Below are positions 21,005 through 32,631 of a stretch of 64,000 bases of DNA, one piece after another. Below the pieces are notes generated by a model that saw nothing but the letters and a program-made list of their open reading frames with translations, ran no database searches and was not told the DNA's origin. Each line of letters begins with the position of its first letter. The stretch's first letter is position 1. A program made the position numbers and the translations under genes. The DNA comes from Spinacia oleracea (Eukaryota > Streptophyta > Magnoliopsida > Caryophyllales > Amaranthaceae): positions 29,813,449-29,877,448 of the forward strand of contig NC_079491.1 of assembly GCF_020520425.1 (NCBI RefSeq), written 5' to 3'.

Positions 21005-22789
21005 ACAAAACTAATAACTATGAACTGGATGAACTTGAAGAACAATTTCAGAGAATTTTATCTCTCTAACTTTTATCTCTCTCTAGAGTCTTTTTAGGTT
21101 AAAATGATTTATTTGTATTGGACTTATTCATCTAGATCACTTGATAAGTATCAACTCAAGAGACGACAATAACATCTATAAATCAGAATAACGTACTTCC
21201 ACAATATTCTAGTAATAGTGCGCTTGAACATCAGTTGTAGAATTCGTATCCTTGTATCCCCATATGCCATACCATGTATCCATATGTGGTGTTGTAAATT
21301 GGTCGAAGGTCCATTGACCTCTTTCTTGATTTGTCCATTTCCATTATCTTTCTATAGAAAAGAACTATACACATCAGTTTATTTAGATGCATGAACATAA
21401 GTAGAATGCGATAAAAGTAGTAATTCGATTGATAAGTGTATGCATGTTTAGCATATACTTCCTATATATAGTTTTAACTTAAATAAAAAAGTATGGATTA
21501 GTTAAATGTTTATAAAAGGCGTAATCGTCAATTAAATTATTAATAGTCTTATTATTATGATTTAGTTTATTATGTACATCGTTGTTAGAAAATGAGTATA
21601 CACTACGGAATATAAGATTAAAATTAAGATAGTGAAATGAATTTGCGTCATAATGTAGAGTTTTTTTTTCTAGTCTAATTTCGTACCCCCATTCTCAAAT
21701 TTCTAGATTCGCCACTGATGGTAAGTGTTGACCCTAAAGTTTTGATGATAACCGAAAGTTTGCTTTTGTTGTCATCACCAAAAAGGGGGAATATTGTTGA
21801 CCCCAAGTTCCCAAAAACCCGAGAAAAAGGGGCAATGCTTTTTCTCAGGGGGGAACTTACCTCATCTCGTGTTCCTTCGGTTGAGGATGCAAATTTGGTG
21901 AAGGGGTTTGCAGTTTATAGACTTGGTGTGAAAAATATTGAGGAATTCGTTGAAATACTAGAACATCAAGAATGGCTTATGATGTATATATTAAGGGGAA
22001 GACGTTGTTTTATTTCATTAAAAAAAAAAAAAAGAAGAAAAAAAAAAAGTAGTATGAAAGGGTTTGGTGGTTCCTAAGGTGAACAGTTCTCTGTAGTTTG
22101 TTGATATAACTTATGATAATGAGAATGATGATGAGAAAGTGGAAGAATGAAAGGACGCAATAGAAATTGAGAAAGGATATGGATCTATATGCAGTTGAAA
22201 ATGGAACAACCTAAACTTGCTACATACCCAAGCCATCTTTCCTGATCCTATCCATTTGTGTTACATTACGCTTTTGATTTTTTTTGGAACTTTTTATCTT
22301 ATTTTTTATATTCTTTTTGGTATGTAACCCTCTGTTGGGAAACATAACGATTTTTATTCTTTTATTTCTGTGAAACTCCTAAAAGATCGTATCTCTAAAA
22401 ACTTGGCTTGTTAATTATTATGTTTTATATTCGAATTTAGTACGTTGGAACTTAACTTTGAGGCTAACTTAGTTTGCCAACCGTTGATCGGAGGGTGCTA
22501 TAATCGGTATATATTAGTACTGTATTTTTCTACTTTTTGTTAATGCCAACAGGGGGAAATGAATGCAAACTTAACTTAAATTGATCACTTGAGTCCGTCT
22601 CACTACTCTTTTCTCGATGTAAGTTTATAAAATTTTATTTCTCGTTTTTAATTTTATTTTCGTTTAATAAAATTAATTTCAATTTTCCTTAATTTCATTT
22701 AGGAAGTTTAGATTAATTTTTATAAAAATACTTTATTTAATTTATTGCTTTATATTTATGCTAATTGATTATTGTTACATTTAGTGAAA
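21005..22789. other. Spacer with SIRE-like remnants, no gene seen
   Basis: AT-rich. 21725-21755 repeats the first ~27 bp of the SIRE LTR (tgttgaccctaaagttttga...). 21756-21810 is a copy of the SIRE polypurine tract region (caccaaaaagggggaata) followed by tgttgacccc, after which the sequence diverges. The 118-codon frame at 21718-22077 across these pieces is not credible. 22018-22050 is an A/G-rich run. No host gene recognised. Confidence 0.5.
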
Positions 22790-22826
22790 GTTTGCTTTTG
22801 TTGTAATCACCAAAAAGGGGGAATAT
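22790..22826 (+). other. SIRE-like 3' internal end with polypurine tract
   Basis: 'gaaagtttgcttttgttgt' then 'atcaccaaaaagggggaat' lies directly before the TG of the LTR at 22827. A polypurine tract belongs before a 3' LTR, yet this LTR is followed by a primer-binding site. The same ~50 bp occurs at 21753-21805. Confidence 0.7.
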
Positions 22827-24114
22827 TGTTGACCCTAAAGTTTTGATGATAATAAAGCAAACTCCTGACAATTGGTTAAGTTATGTTGCATAATAGGTTC
22901 CGAGATCCTTAGAGGGATAATGCTAAGTTAAGGAGATCCTGAGTTGGATAAACTAAGCAACGTGGAATATAAGCAAGTAATTGATCCATGTCAGACACTA
23001 CATTGAAGAAATAATCATTAAGCAAGTTTACAAAGGCGAGATCCTTAGGCGAGTTCCTAAGGCGAGATCCTCATATATTATGTGGATGCTCGATGTTCCA
23101 GAGAAGGAACAAATTGGGAAGACTTTGAGTGAAGCTTCTAAAGGTGCAACATGAAGACTACAACATATGAGTTTATTTTTAGGATTTATGTAAGTATTTA
23201 ATATTGTTTATACGTAATTTGGAACGAAAGGAACCTAAGTATTTTGGTACGTTTTAAATTGAAATATATTAACTGTAATTATAAAAGAGTTTTAAGTTGG
23301 AAAATCTTTGTAAATAAATAAAATGAATTTAATTAATAAATGTAAACATAGGATTCTGTTTTCATTCTCCTTGTTTCTCAAGCAAAAGATTTTCCATGAT
23401 CCTTAAAACTCTCCCACGTATTTCTGTTTAAACGTGCAAGTAGTGTTTTGATTTGGTCTCCTTGTTTCTCTCCAACTATGCCCATGTTACTGAGCAGTAA
23501 CAGCTAGTGGGTAGTTGAGGAGAACATGGGTACCCAACCTTAGGTAAAACTCTCCTATAAAAGGAGAAGAGTTTTGGCTTTTCAAACACAACTGATTTCT
23601 ACAAAATCTATCTTAAAGAGCTTAAACGTTTTAAAAGAATCAGTTGACAAAATAGAGTGTTCCTTGAGTTCCTTATTACTATAAGCTTTATTACGTACTA
23701 GAATCTATCTATCATATTGTATTTTGGGTATAAGGATTGAGTGATCCTTGAGTGACTTAGAGTTAAGTCAAAGAGAGAAAGAGTGACTTAGAGTTAAGTC
23801 AAAGAGAAAAGGAGCGACTTAGAGTTAAGTCAGAGAGAGAAAGAGTAGCACAGTAATCGAAGGGGATTGGTGTGGGGAACTCGTGTTCGAGAGGAACTCG
23901 AGTTAAAGAGTGTATTTGTAATAGAGTTATTGCATTAATACAAAAGAGTAGTGAGGTTCTTCTTGATTAGGGTCAAGAAGGTTCCTCCGTTTTATATCTT
24001 TCTTCGCTCATTGTTCTCAATCTCTTTATTGTTTAAATTCCGCAAGAAACTTACCCAAGTTCCCAAGAAACAATTCACCCCCCCCTCTTGTCAAGTGTTC
24101 CTACTGAACTAACA
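22827..24114 (+). repeat. LTR of SIRE-like copia element (full length)
   Basis: 1,288 bp from TGTTGACCC to ACTAACA, followed by a primer-binding site, so it acts as the 5' LTR for the gag at 24181. Its last 629 bp (23486-24114) are nearly identical to 51760-52385. It contains a TATA box (ctataaaagg, 23555-23564) and several 'gacttagagttaagtcaaagaga' repeats (23755-23850). The polypurine tract just to its left means it also has the left flank of a 3' LTR. Confidence 0.88.
23555..23564 (+). promoter_or_regulatory. TATA box of the SIRE-like LTR
   Basis: CTATAAAAGG, conserved at 51829-51838 in the other LTR copy. Placement within the LTR fits a U3/R boundary. Confidence 0.6.
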
Positions 24115-24116
24115 GT

Positions 24117-24128
24117 TGGTATCAGAGC
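24117..24128 (+). other. Primer-binding site, initiator Met tRNA
   Basis: TGGTATCAGAGC, three bases after the LTR end: the standard site complementary to the 3' end of plant initiator-Met tRNA used by copia elements. Confidence 0.92.
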
Positions 24129-24180
24129 AGGATCTCACAAAAATACAGGAAACCTTGTTGAGAAAAAGTTCCTAGAAAGT

Positions 24181-26250
24181 ATGAACGCTTACGAGAAACT
24201 CGAGGAAGGTTATTCCACTCAAACACCTCCAATGTTCAATGGAAAATTCTACACCTACTAGAAGAACAGGATGGAGATCTATATTAAGGCAGAGAATTAT
24301 CAAGTTTGGCGAGTCATAGAAGCTGGCGATTTCGAGGTAACAACGACCAATGCTCAAAATGAGGTAGTTCCTAAACCTATGTCTGAATTTGCTAAGGAAG
24401 ATTTTGAGAAATTTGAAATCAATGCAATGGCTGTGAAAATCTTACATTGCGGCCTTGGACCTCACGAACATAACATAGTTATGGGGTGCAAGAGCGCAAA
24501 GCAAATTTGGGATCTCCTTCAAATAACTCATGAAGGAACTAATGAGGTCAAACGTTCAAAAATTGATTTATTAATGTCTAAGTATGAACGTTTCGAAATG
24601 CAACCAAGAGAAACAATACAGGAAATGTTTACTCATTTCACTAACATTACTAATGAGCTAGTTTCTCTTGGAAGAATTATTCCCTCTGATGAACAAGTTA
24701 GGAAGATCCTAAGGAGCATGCCTCAGGATGATAGATGGAGAACCAAGGTCACTGCGTTATTTGAAACAAAGGACTTCACGAAATTCAACATTGAACAATT
24801 GGCGGGATCCTTGATGACTCACGAATTACATCTAGGAGCAGCTGTTCCTGAGAACCGAAGCCTTGCTCTCAAGGCTGAGGAACAGGAGGACTTAGAACCC
24901 GGTGAAGAAGAGGTTGCTACGTTGGTCAGAAGAATGAAAAGATTTTACAGGAACTCTAAACCTGGAAATCTAAGAGGAAGGAACTCAATGAGAAAACCAA
25001 GCGGTTCCAAGTCTGACCAAGGATGTTTCAAGTACGGTGATTCTGACCATCAAATCAAAGACTGCCCTCAGTGGAAAAATGAAAAAGGGAAAGGCAAGGG
25101 AAAGGATCAATACAAGGAAAGATTCAAAAAATCCACCTTTGCCAAGCCCAACTTCAAGAAGGCAATGATCGAAGCTTGGGAAGAAGCCACTGACTCGGAA
25201 GAAGATGAGGATCAACCAGAAGAAACAGCAAACCTTAGTCTTATGGCAAAGATTGATGAATCAACCCAAGATCCATCAAGTGAAGTAAGTTCCTCAACTC
25301 TTCAATATTTGTCTGTAAATAAATTAGTGGAATTATTGATAGAAACTCTAGACAATTTTAAAAAGCTTAGCGTAATAAAGGCTCAAAGTGACAAGGCAAT
25401 GGAACTTAGCAAAGAACACATAGCCTACCTCAATAATGTTAAATCTGATATACATGGTAGGTTCTTTCAGTTGCCTGACAGGAACACCTCTCTTAAAGAC
25501 TCTTTTGAAAGAGTTAAAATTGTATATATTATGTTTGATGAAGCTGGCAATCTTGATGAAGTTCAGGAACAGGAAGATTTCGAAATTGGTTTAATTCGTT
25601 TTACAGATAATGATGAGGAAATATTTCCTGGAAGACAGCAAAATGAAATAGCAGATCCACAAACACGAGAAACTACCACTAACCAAGAAGTTCCTGTAAA
25701 AAGAAATCCAAGAGTTCCTGAGGAACCAGAAACTGTTGATCCTGAGGAACCAGAAACTGTTGATCCTGAGGAACCAGAAACTGTTGATCCTGAGGCAAGG
25801 TTAGTAGTCAAATGCTACAATCAACAGGAAGGTATTGATTTTGAAGAAACTTTTGCACCTGTTGCTAGATTAGAAGCTATTCGAATTCTAATCGCTTTTG
25901 CAGCCTTTATGGGATTTAAGTTGTATCAGATGGACGTCAAATGTGCTTTCTTAAATGGTTTTCTTGAAGAAAACTTCTATGTGGAACAACCCCCTGGTTT
26001 TGAGAATCCCGAATCTCCGAACCACATCTATAAGCTTGACAAAGCTCTTTATGGGTTAAAGCAGGCTCCTAGACCGTGGTACGAGAGATTATCCAAGTTT
26101 CTTTTACAAAATGATTTTAAACGAGGAAGAATTGATAAAACTCTATTTTTGAAATCAAAAGGATCTGACTTACTAGTTGTACACATTTACATTGATAATA
26201 TACTGTTTGGTACAACTAATGAAAGTTTGTGCAAGGAATTTGCAAAGTAA
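24181..26250 (+). pseudogene. SIRE-like copia gag fused to partial RT (internal deletion)
   Basis: Begins at ATG 24181. An in-frame TAG (24259-24261) replaces a Trp that copia gags normally have in the YTYWKNRM segment, after which one frame stays open for about 660 codons. Gag core: [44 protein letters not shown]. The zinc knuckle reads [14 protein letters not shown], with Tyr replacing the second Cys. After a coiled acidic segment and three 24-bp repeats (EEPETVDP, 25717-25790), the frame enters RT at [20 protein letters not shown], with [17 protein letters not shown] and YIDNILFG (active box YIDN instead of YVDD). Protease, integrase and the start of RT are missing. It ends at TAA 26250 with no RNase H. 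Confidence 0.85.
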
Positions 26251-26590
26251 ATAAGCAGAGAGAAGCACAAGAAAATGAGATTGGTACTCAGGATGATCAA
26301 GCTGAGATGAGTGCAGGACAGTTCCTCACGAGGTATCACTTTTATAGATTTATGCATAACTATTATATACCATTATAAATACATGTGCGTAAAGCATAAC
26401 TGAAGTTTACCATTGTTAAGGAACAACCAAAAATTTAGAATTAAAATATGTATTTAATTAGTCAGTAATATGAGATACGTGATTCAAACAGTTCCACTAA
26501 AATATGAGGATCATGGATATATATTTTTTCTTTTACAATTTTTTTTCTCTTTTATTTATTTTATTTTTCCACAAATTATTTTTATTTTCT
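26251..26590. other. Short segment after SIRE RT, no gene seen
   Basis: Begins with a few tens of bases that could be diverged element sequence, then AT-rich DNA. No domain recognised. Confidence 0.4.
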
Positions 26591-27139
26591 TTTATAAATG
26601 GACAAATTGTTTTTTACCACCTACAAAAATTGTAAAATTGTTTTTTACCACCTAAAAAAATAAAACTTGTATTTTACCACCTAAAAAATAATTAAAATTT
26701 GTTTTTTACCACCTAAAAAACGAAAAAATAGATGAAACATTTATGTATGGCTACTTAATTCAATTTCCTTCCAAATTTATACATTCCTTGTGTGATTTTC
26801 TTTAACTCTTTCACCCTTCACTTTTTACTTCCATTAAATTTTGTTAATTTTGTGAATTAATGGTGGTGAAAAATTATGTAAATTAATGGAAAATAAGAAA
26901 ACGGGGGAAGAAAATAGAGTTAAATACATGAAATCGTGGAAGAATAGAACATATTAGAAGTATTACCGTTATTGTGACCCCCTACATAACATTTTAATCT
27001 ATTTTTCCATTTTTCAGGTGGTAAAAAACAATTTTTAAATTTTTTTTAGGTGGTAAAATACAAGTTTTAGTTTTTTAGGTGGTAAAAAACAATTTTTCGA
27101 TTTTTTTAGGTGGTAAAAAACCATTTATCCTTTATAAAT
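26591..27139. mobile_element. MITE with 130-bp inverted repeats and 9-bp TSD
   Basis: A 531-bp element (26600-27130) between perfect 9-bp duplications TTTATAAAT (26591-26599, 27131-27139). Each end consists of about four head-to-tail copies of 'gttttttaccacctaaaaaa' (about 35 bp per unit), inverted at the other end, giving TIRs of about 130 bp. Non-coding. TSD size fits a Mutator-like MITE. Confidence 0.85.
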
Positions 27140-27557
27140 ATATCCAATTTATTTTATTCCATTAAATTTTATTTTTCCAAAATTAAAAGCTAATGGATCA
27201 CATCTATGGATCTCTCAAGGCCACCACAAATTCACATCTCACAAATTCAAACACCACAAACCCTAAAAATCAAAAAACCCCAAATACAAACCCTAACAAT
27301 GAAAAATCCCCAAATTGAAACCAACACCACAACCACCGGCGGCCGGACCCAGCAGGCCATGACCACCGGCCAAGTCGCACTCGGCCCAGCGACCGGACTC
27401 GACCCGACCAACCGACCGAGCCCAGCCGCGGATCCCAAGGTCGTGTCACCATCGTGCCTAACCCACCATTCAAAGAATCGCGAGCCACCAGCGTCGGTGA
27501 CCCACGTCCCTTCGCTGGTGGCGGTGGCTAACCCAGATCCAGCCGCTCCGTCAAACA
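27140..27557. other. Unidentified segment with a GC-rich half
   Basis: AT-rich to about 27200, then C-rich with a Pro/Thr-rich open frame (27206-27562). Its last codons run into the truncated copia LTR, so the stop is probably accidental. No recognisable domain. It directly abuts the breakpoint where LTR1 of copia B is cut. Confidence 0.4.
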
Positions 27558-28523
27558 ATTAATTAAACTAGAATCCTAATAGAACTCTTATTTAATTAAT
27601 TTATCCTTTTAGGATTAGGAATTTAATCATATATCGAAACCTGATAGCTTTAGGATTCGTATAGCACACAAACACACACACGCACGCACAGCAGCCCACG
27701 AGCTCGCAGCCCATTGCCACGGGGCCCACACGCTGCCGCAGCCTTGGCGCGCGCTGGGCCTGCCTTGCGGTGGGCCTGGTGCAGCCTTGGCTGGTGCGTT
27801 GTGGCGCGCTGGTTTGCTGGGCGATGGCCCGACTTCGTGCTGGGCCTTCGTCTGGCAGGCCTCGTCCGATGCTAATTCGTACGATACGCTTCCGATTAAT
27901 TTCCCGATTCCGGAATTCATTTCCGATACGAACAATATTTAATATTTCCGATTCCGGAATTAATTTCTGTTTCGAACAAATATTTAATATTTCCGTTTCC
28001 GGAATTATTTTCCGATTCCGATAATATTTCCGATTCAGACAATATTTCCGTTTCCGGCAATATTTCCGATTCCGACAATATTTTCATTTCCATCAATATT
28101 TTCCGATACGTACCATGTTTCCGTTTCCGGCAATATCTACGTCTTGGATAATATTTATATTTCCGATACGATCCATATTTCCGTTTCCGGCAATATCATC
28201 GTTTCCGGAGTATTCATTTCTTGCTTTTGACGACCTCAGCTCCCACTGAAACCAAGATCCGTCGATTCCGAATATCCATAGATGGAGTATTTAATGCCAT
28301 TAAATACTTGATCCGTTTACGTACTATTTGTGTGACCCTACGGGTTCAGTCAAGAGTAAGTTGTGGATTAATATCATTAATTCCACTTGAACTGAAGCGG
28401 CCTCTAGCTAGGCATTCAGCTCACTTGATCTCACTGAATTATTAACTTGTTAATTAATACTGAACCGCATTTATTAGACTTAATATTATATGCATACTTG
28501 GACCAAGGGCATTATTTCCTTCA
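27558..28523 (-). repeat. 3' LTR of copia B (truncated)
   Basis: 966 bp ending (minus-strand start) TGAAGGAAATAATGCCC at 28523, with a polypurine-type GTGGGAGAC just inside the element. Roughly the last 400 bp of the LTR are missing: homology stops at 27558 within the 'attaattaaactagaatcc' segment. Confidence 0.9.
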
Positions 28524-29393
28524 GTCTCCCACTTGTCCTTAGGGACAAGTGTGCATTACCTAATTCCTTTGTCGCTTGATGCTTGCTCTTGAACATAAGG
28601 TAAGAGTTGTCATCCTTATTATGTCCAGAGGTGTTTCTCGGTTTCAGATTTCAACTGATCTAATAAAAAGATAATCATAGCCTATGATTCATCCGAGCAC
28701 GGCCATGCATTTCACAGTTTCTAGCTCTCCGAGTGGCCTTTTACAACTTTTAAGCATCTCATCCCGATTTATGGGAGGACAATCCTAATCTTGTGATCTT
28801 GAGATTAGACTTCGTTTGACAGGTGATTACCTGAGCGTTGCCTTTATAGCCTCCTTTTACGGTGCGACGGTTGGTCAACGTCAAAGCAACCAGATCTCAA
28901 ACAAGTAATCTCAAATCACTCAGGTATTGAGGATTTAGTGTCTAATAATTTTAATGAAATTTACTTATGACATATTTTCATCTCTTACAGTAAAGTTTCA
29001 TAGGTCTGTCTGATACTAGTCTTACCAAAGTAAGTATCTATGCAAATGATTATGACATTGCCATGTCCACATAGTTCAAGAAATAGAACTACTAGTCATC
29101 TTGCATTCTAGTCGTCTAATGTTTTCTATGCGTCCAATTTTACAGAAAACTCCGACCAGGGACCATTTTCAACCTTTGACATTCAAGTTCACTTGATAGA
29201 CATTTCTTAGTCACAGGACTGGTCCTGACAGTCTATCTTGAATATATCGTCAAATTGAAGGGACTCATCATTTAATAAACCACAAATTAAATGGAAAAAT
29301 GAATTCTATTCATTTATTGTGAATGATTAACCAATAATGTTTTACAAAGAATTAAACTCTAAAACTTTAAAACATTAAACAAGGACATCAAAG
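28524..29393. other. 3' untranslated internal region of copia B
   Basis: Non-coding stretch between the RNase H stop and the polypurine tract, closely matched by 34522-35392 in copia C. No reading frame of note. Confidence 0.8.
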
Positions 29394-30006
29394 TCATTCT
29401 CCAATATGCTTGATTCCCATAGCTGCAATGTCCGAGTTGTGCTTTGCCTGCGGCAGAGGTTTAGTCAATGGATCTGATATGTTGTCATAAGTTCCAATCT
29501 TGCTTATCTCGACTTCTTTTCTTTCAACGAACTCTCGTAGAAGGTGAAATCTACGAAGTACATGCTTGACTCTTTGGTGGTGTCTAGGCTCCTTTGCCTG
29601 TGCAATAGCTCCGTTATTATCACAATACAGGGCTATTGGTCCTTTAATGGAGGGGACTACACCAAGTTCTCCTATGAACTTCCTTAGCCATATAGCTTCC
29701 TTTGCTGCTTCATGTGCAGCAATGTACTCCGCTTCAGTTGTAGAATCCGCAATGGTGCTTTGCTTAGCACTTTTCCAGCTTACTGCACCTCCGTTGAGGC
29801 AGAAGACAAACCCAGACTGTGATCTGAAATCATCTTTGTCAGTTTGGAAACTTGCGTCCATATAGCCTTTAACAATTAATTCATCATCTCCACCATAGAC
29901 CAGGAAGTCATCTTTGTGCCTTTTCAGGTACTTCAGAAATATTCTTGGCAGCAGTCCAATGTGCCTCTCCTGGGTCTGACTGGAATCTGCTCGTAGCGCT
30001 GAGTGC
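29394..30006 (-). pseudogene. Copia B RNase H
   Basis: Minus-strand frame with VKGYMDASFQTDKDDFRSQS (first Asp), SKQ-type core AVSWKSAKQSTIADSTTEAE with the catalytic Glu, LYCDNNGAIAQAKEP (Asp), HHQRVKHVLRRFHLLREFVE and SDPLTKPLP (final Asp). This is the full copia RNase H, about 150 residues. It digests RNA in RNA:DNA hybrids during reverse transcription. It is out of frame with the RT: comparison with copia C shows small changes between 29940 and 30010 that break the junction. The RNase H of C has lost the SDPLT segment present here. Confidence 0.9.
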
Positions 30007-31662
30007 TTACGCAACATCCGGGCGTGTCCATATCATAGCATACATAATTGAACCAATCAATGATGCATATGAAATCCCATTCATTCGTCTACGCTCATCA
30101 AGTGTTTTTGGGCACTGAGTCTTGCTTAGAGTCATTCCATGAGACATGGGTAGGTAGCCTCGCTTGGAGTCTGCCATCTTGAACCTATCAAGCACCTTAT
30201 TGATATAAGTGCTTTGACTAAGTCCAATCATCTTTTTAGATCTATCTCTGTAAATCTTGATGCCCAATATGTACTGTGCTTCTCCTAGATCCTTCATCGA
30301 AAAACATTTCCCAAGCCAAATCTTGACAGAGTTCAACATAGGGATGTCATTTCCGATAAGTAATATGTCATCGACATATAATACTAGGAAAGAAATTTTT
30401 CTCCCACTGACCTTCTTGTATACACAAGATTCGTCTGCGTTCTTGATGAAACCAAAGTCACTGACTGCTTCATCAAAACGTATATTCCAGCTCCTTGATG
30501 CCTGCTTTAATCCGTAGATTGATTTCTTTAGCTTGCATACCTTTTTAGCATTCTTTGGATCCTCAAAACCTTCAAGCTGTGTCATAAACACAGTTTCTGT
30601 TAAAACGCCGTTTAAGAAAGCGGTTTTGACATCCATCTGCCATATTTCGTAATCGTAATATGCAGCGATTGCTAACATTATCCGAATAGACTTTAGCATT
30701 GCAACTGGTGAAAAGGTTTCATCGTAATCCACACCATGGACTTGCCTGTAACCTTTTGCAACCAATCTAACTTTGAAAACTTCAAGTTTCCCATCCTTGT
30801 CCTTTTTCAGTTTGAAAACCCATTTGCTTCCAATGGCTTGGTAGCCATCTGGCAAATCGACCAAATCCCATACTTGGTTTTCTAACATGGAGTCTAATTC
30901 AGATTGCATGGCTTCTTGCCATTGCTTGGAGCTACGGCTCGTCATAGCTTGTTTGTAAGTCGCAGGTTCATCACTTTCAAGTAATAAAACGTCATAGCTC
31001 TCGTTCGTCAAAATACCTAAGTACCTTTCCTGTTGAGATCTATATTTCTGCGATCTACGCGGGGTTACATCTCTAGATTGACCATGATCCTCACCAGATA
31101 CTTCTAAAGATCTCTGAGTTTCATCTTGAATGTCATCTTGAGCATTCTCTAGAGTTTGTTGTTCGACTCGAATTTCTTCGAGGTCTACTTTTCTCCCACT
31201 TGTCATTTTGGAAATGTGATTCTTTTCCAAAAAGATACCATCTCGAGCAACAAACACCTTGTTCTCAGATGTATTGTAGAAGTAATACCCCTTTGTTTCC
31301 TTTGGATAGCCCACAAGGATACATTTGTCAGATTTTGGATGAAGTTTTTCTGAAATTAATCGTTTAACGTATACTTCACATCCCCAAATCTTAAGAAAAG
31401 ACACATTTGGAGGCTTTCCAAACCATAACTCATATGGAGTCTTTTCAACATCTTTAGACGGAGCTCTATTTATAGCGAGTGCAGCTGTATTTAGTGCATG
31501 TCCCCAAAATTCTATTGGAAGTTCGGCCTGACCCATCATTGACCTAACCATGTCTAGCAAGGTTCTGTTCCTCCGTTCCGACACATCGTTCCATTGTGGT
31601 GTTCCAGGAGGAGTCAATTCTGATAGAATTCCACATTCTTTCAGATGGTCATCAAATTCATA
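30007..31662 (-). pseudogene. Copia B pol: integrase C-terminus and reverse transcriptase
   Basis: An open frame of over 530 codons. It starts inside integrase (the block with the catalytic Glu, GTPQWNDVSERRNRTLLDMV, then PYELWFGKPP and CEVYVKRLIS). The RT follows: WQEAMQSELDSMLENQVWDL, IGSKWVFKLKKDKDG, MDVKTAFLNG, YGLKQASRSW and the active box YVDDILL. Its upstream edge is a deletion: 'gctcagatatccctcag' at 31663-31680 joins two points that in copia C lie at about 37603 and 39007, both containing CAGATAT. The frame is lost at the 3' end before RNase H. Family: Ty1/copia, TNT1/Angela-like by general resemblance, not by tree. Confidence 0.9.
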
Positions 31663-31970
31663 GCTCAGATATCCCTCAGATTCTTGATGAGCGTAAAAGG
31701 TTCATAAGCTACAAACCTTCTAGCCCATTCATCAGGGATATTGTTCAGCATGAGACTCATAACCTTTTTGAGATCCGCATCCCAGGCGAAAAATCTTTCA
31801 GGGGTCATGTCTCTGGCATAGTAGCTTGGCATGGGATGTAACAGTACATACTAAAGTCCATTGAGTCTAACTATTTCAACTAGCTTAGCTTCCCATTCAA
31901 GAAAATTTGTTAGGTTCAGCTTGACCATAAGCTCAGAACCAATGATGATATTTTGATTTTTCTTTTCCAT
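31663..31970 (-). pseudogene. Copia B gag, N-terminal remnant
   Basis: ATG at 31970 starts MEKKNQNIIIGSELMVKLNL, followed by NFLEWEAKLVEIVRLNGL. A TAG then replaces the Glu codon seen in copia C. The downstream part (MPSYYARDMTPERF-like, NNIPDEWARRFVAYEPFTLI) is still recognisable up to the deletion junction at about 31670. The CCHC and protease regions are gone. The gag would package element RNA in cytoplasmic particles. Confidence 0.85.
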
Positions 31971-32561
31971 AGTTAAAACTACAATTGAAAAGAATAAACA
32001 AATAAATAACCATTCACAGTTTCTCTTAATAAACTTAAATTCTAGCATACATGCATAATTCAATGTTTATTAAGCATTTTATTCAAGTTATGTGTTCCGG
32101 CAGGTGTGAATAAAATGATTCCAAGACCCTAAAATCCATTGAAGAATTAAGAACATTATGTATTTAGACTCGATTCTAAAATCTTTTAGGTAAGCAAAAG
32201 CCTTTTGCTAATAGTCTAGAAACTACTCTTGGTTGATAGGTACGTCTAAGAACTTATTAGGTAAACCTATCGATTTTGCCACGACATAAAAGGACTCCTT
32301 ACTTATATCATTGAGTTTCACCAAAACTAACATGTACTCACAATTATTTGTGTACCTTGCCCCTTTAGGACCAATAAGTAACACCTCGCTGAGCGAAAAC
32401 TATTACTAGATTGATGTAAAGGATATCCAAGCAAGTGTTTATTTTGGCATGGCACCTTTTACCTCAATTTTTAAGTTTGGAACTTAAGGCTCTTAATATG
32501 TTGGTTAGATTTTAAGTGAAATAAAATCCTTAATTATGCAACATAATCAAGCCACAATCTC
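31971..32561. other. 5' leader of copia B, distal part
   Basis: Non-coding leader between gag and the LINE insertion point, closely matching 39313-39910 of copia C. Ends with the LINE target site duplication (32549-32561). Confidence 0.8.
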
Positions 32562-32631
32562 TCTCGGATACCTTGAGACTTTCTCTCCAAGTTTTCTCTC
32601 GGTGCAAGTTAGCTTAACCTGCGTCGTAGCC

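Noticed and set aside
21718-22077. 119-codon open frame
   Set aside because: Crosses LTR/PPT remnants and ends in a poly-lysine run from an A-rich tract. No protein similarity.
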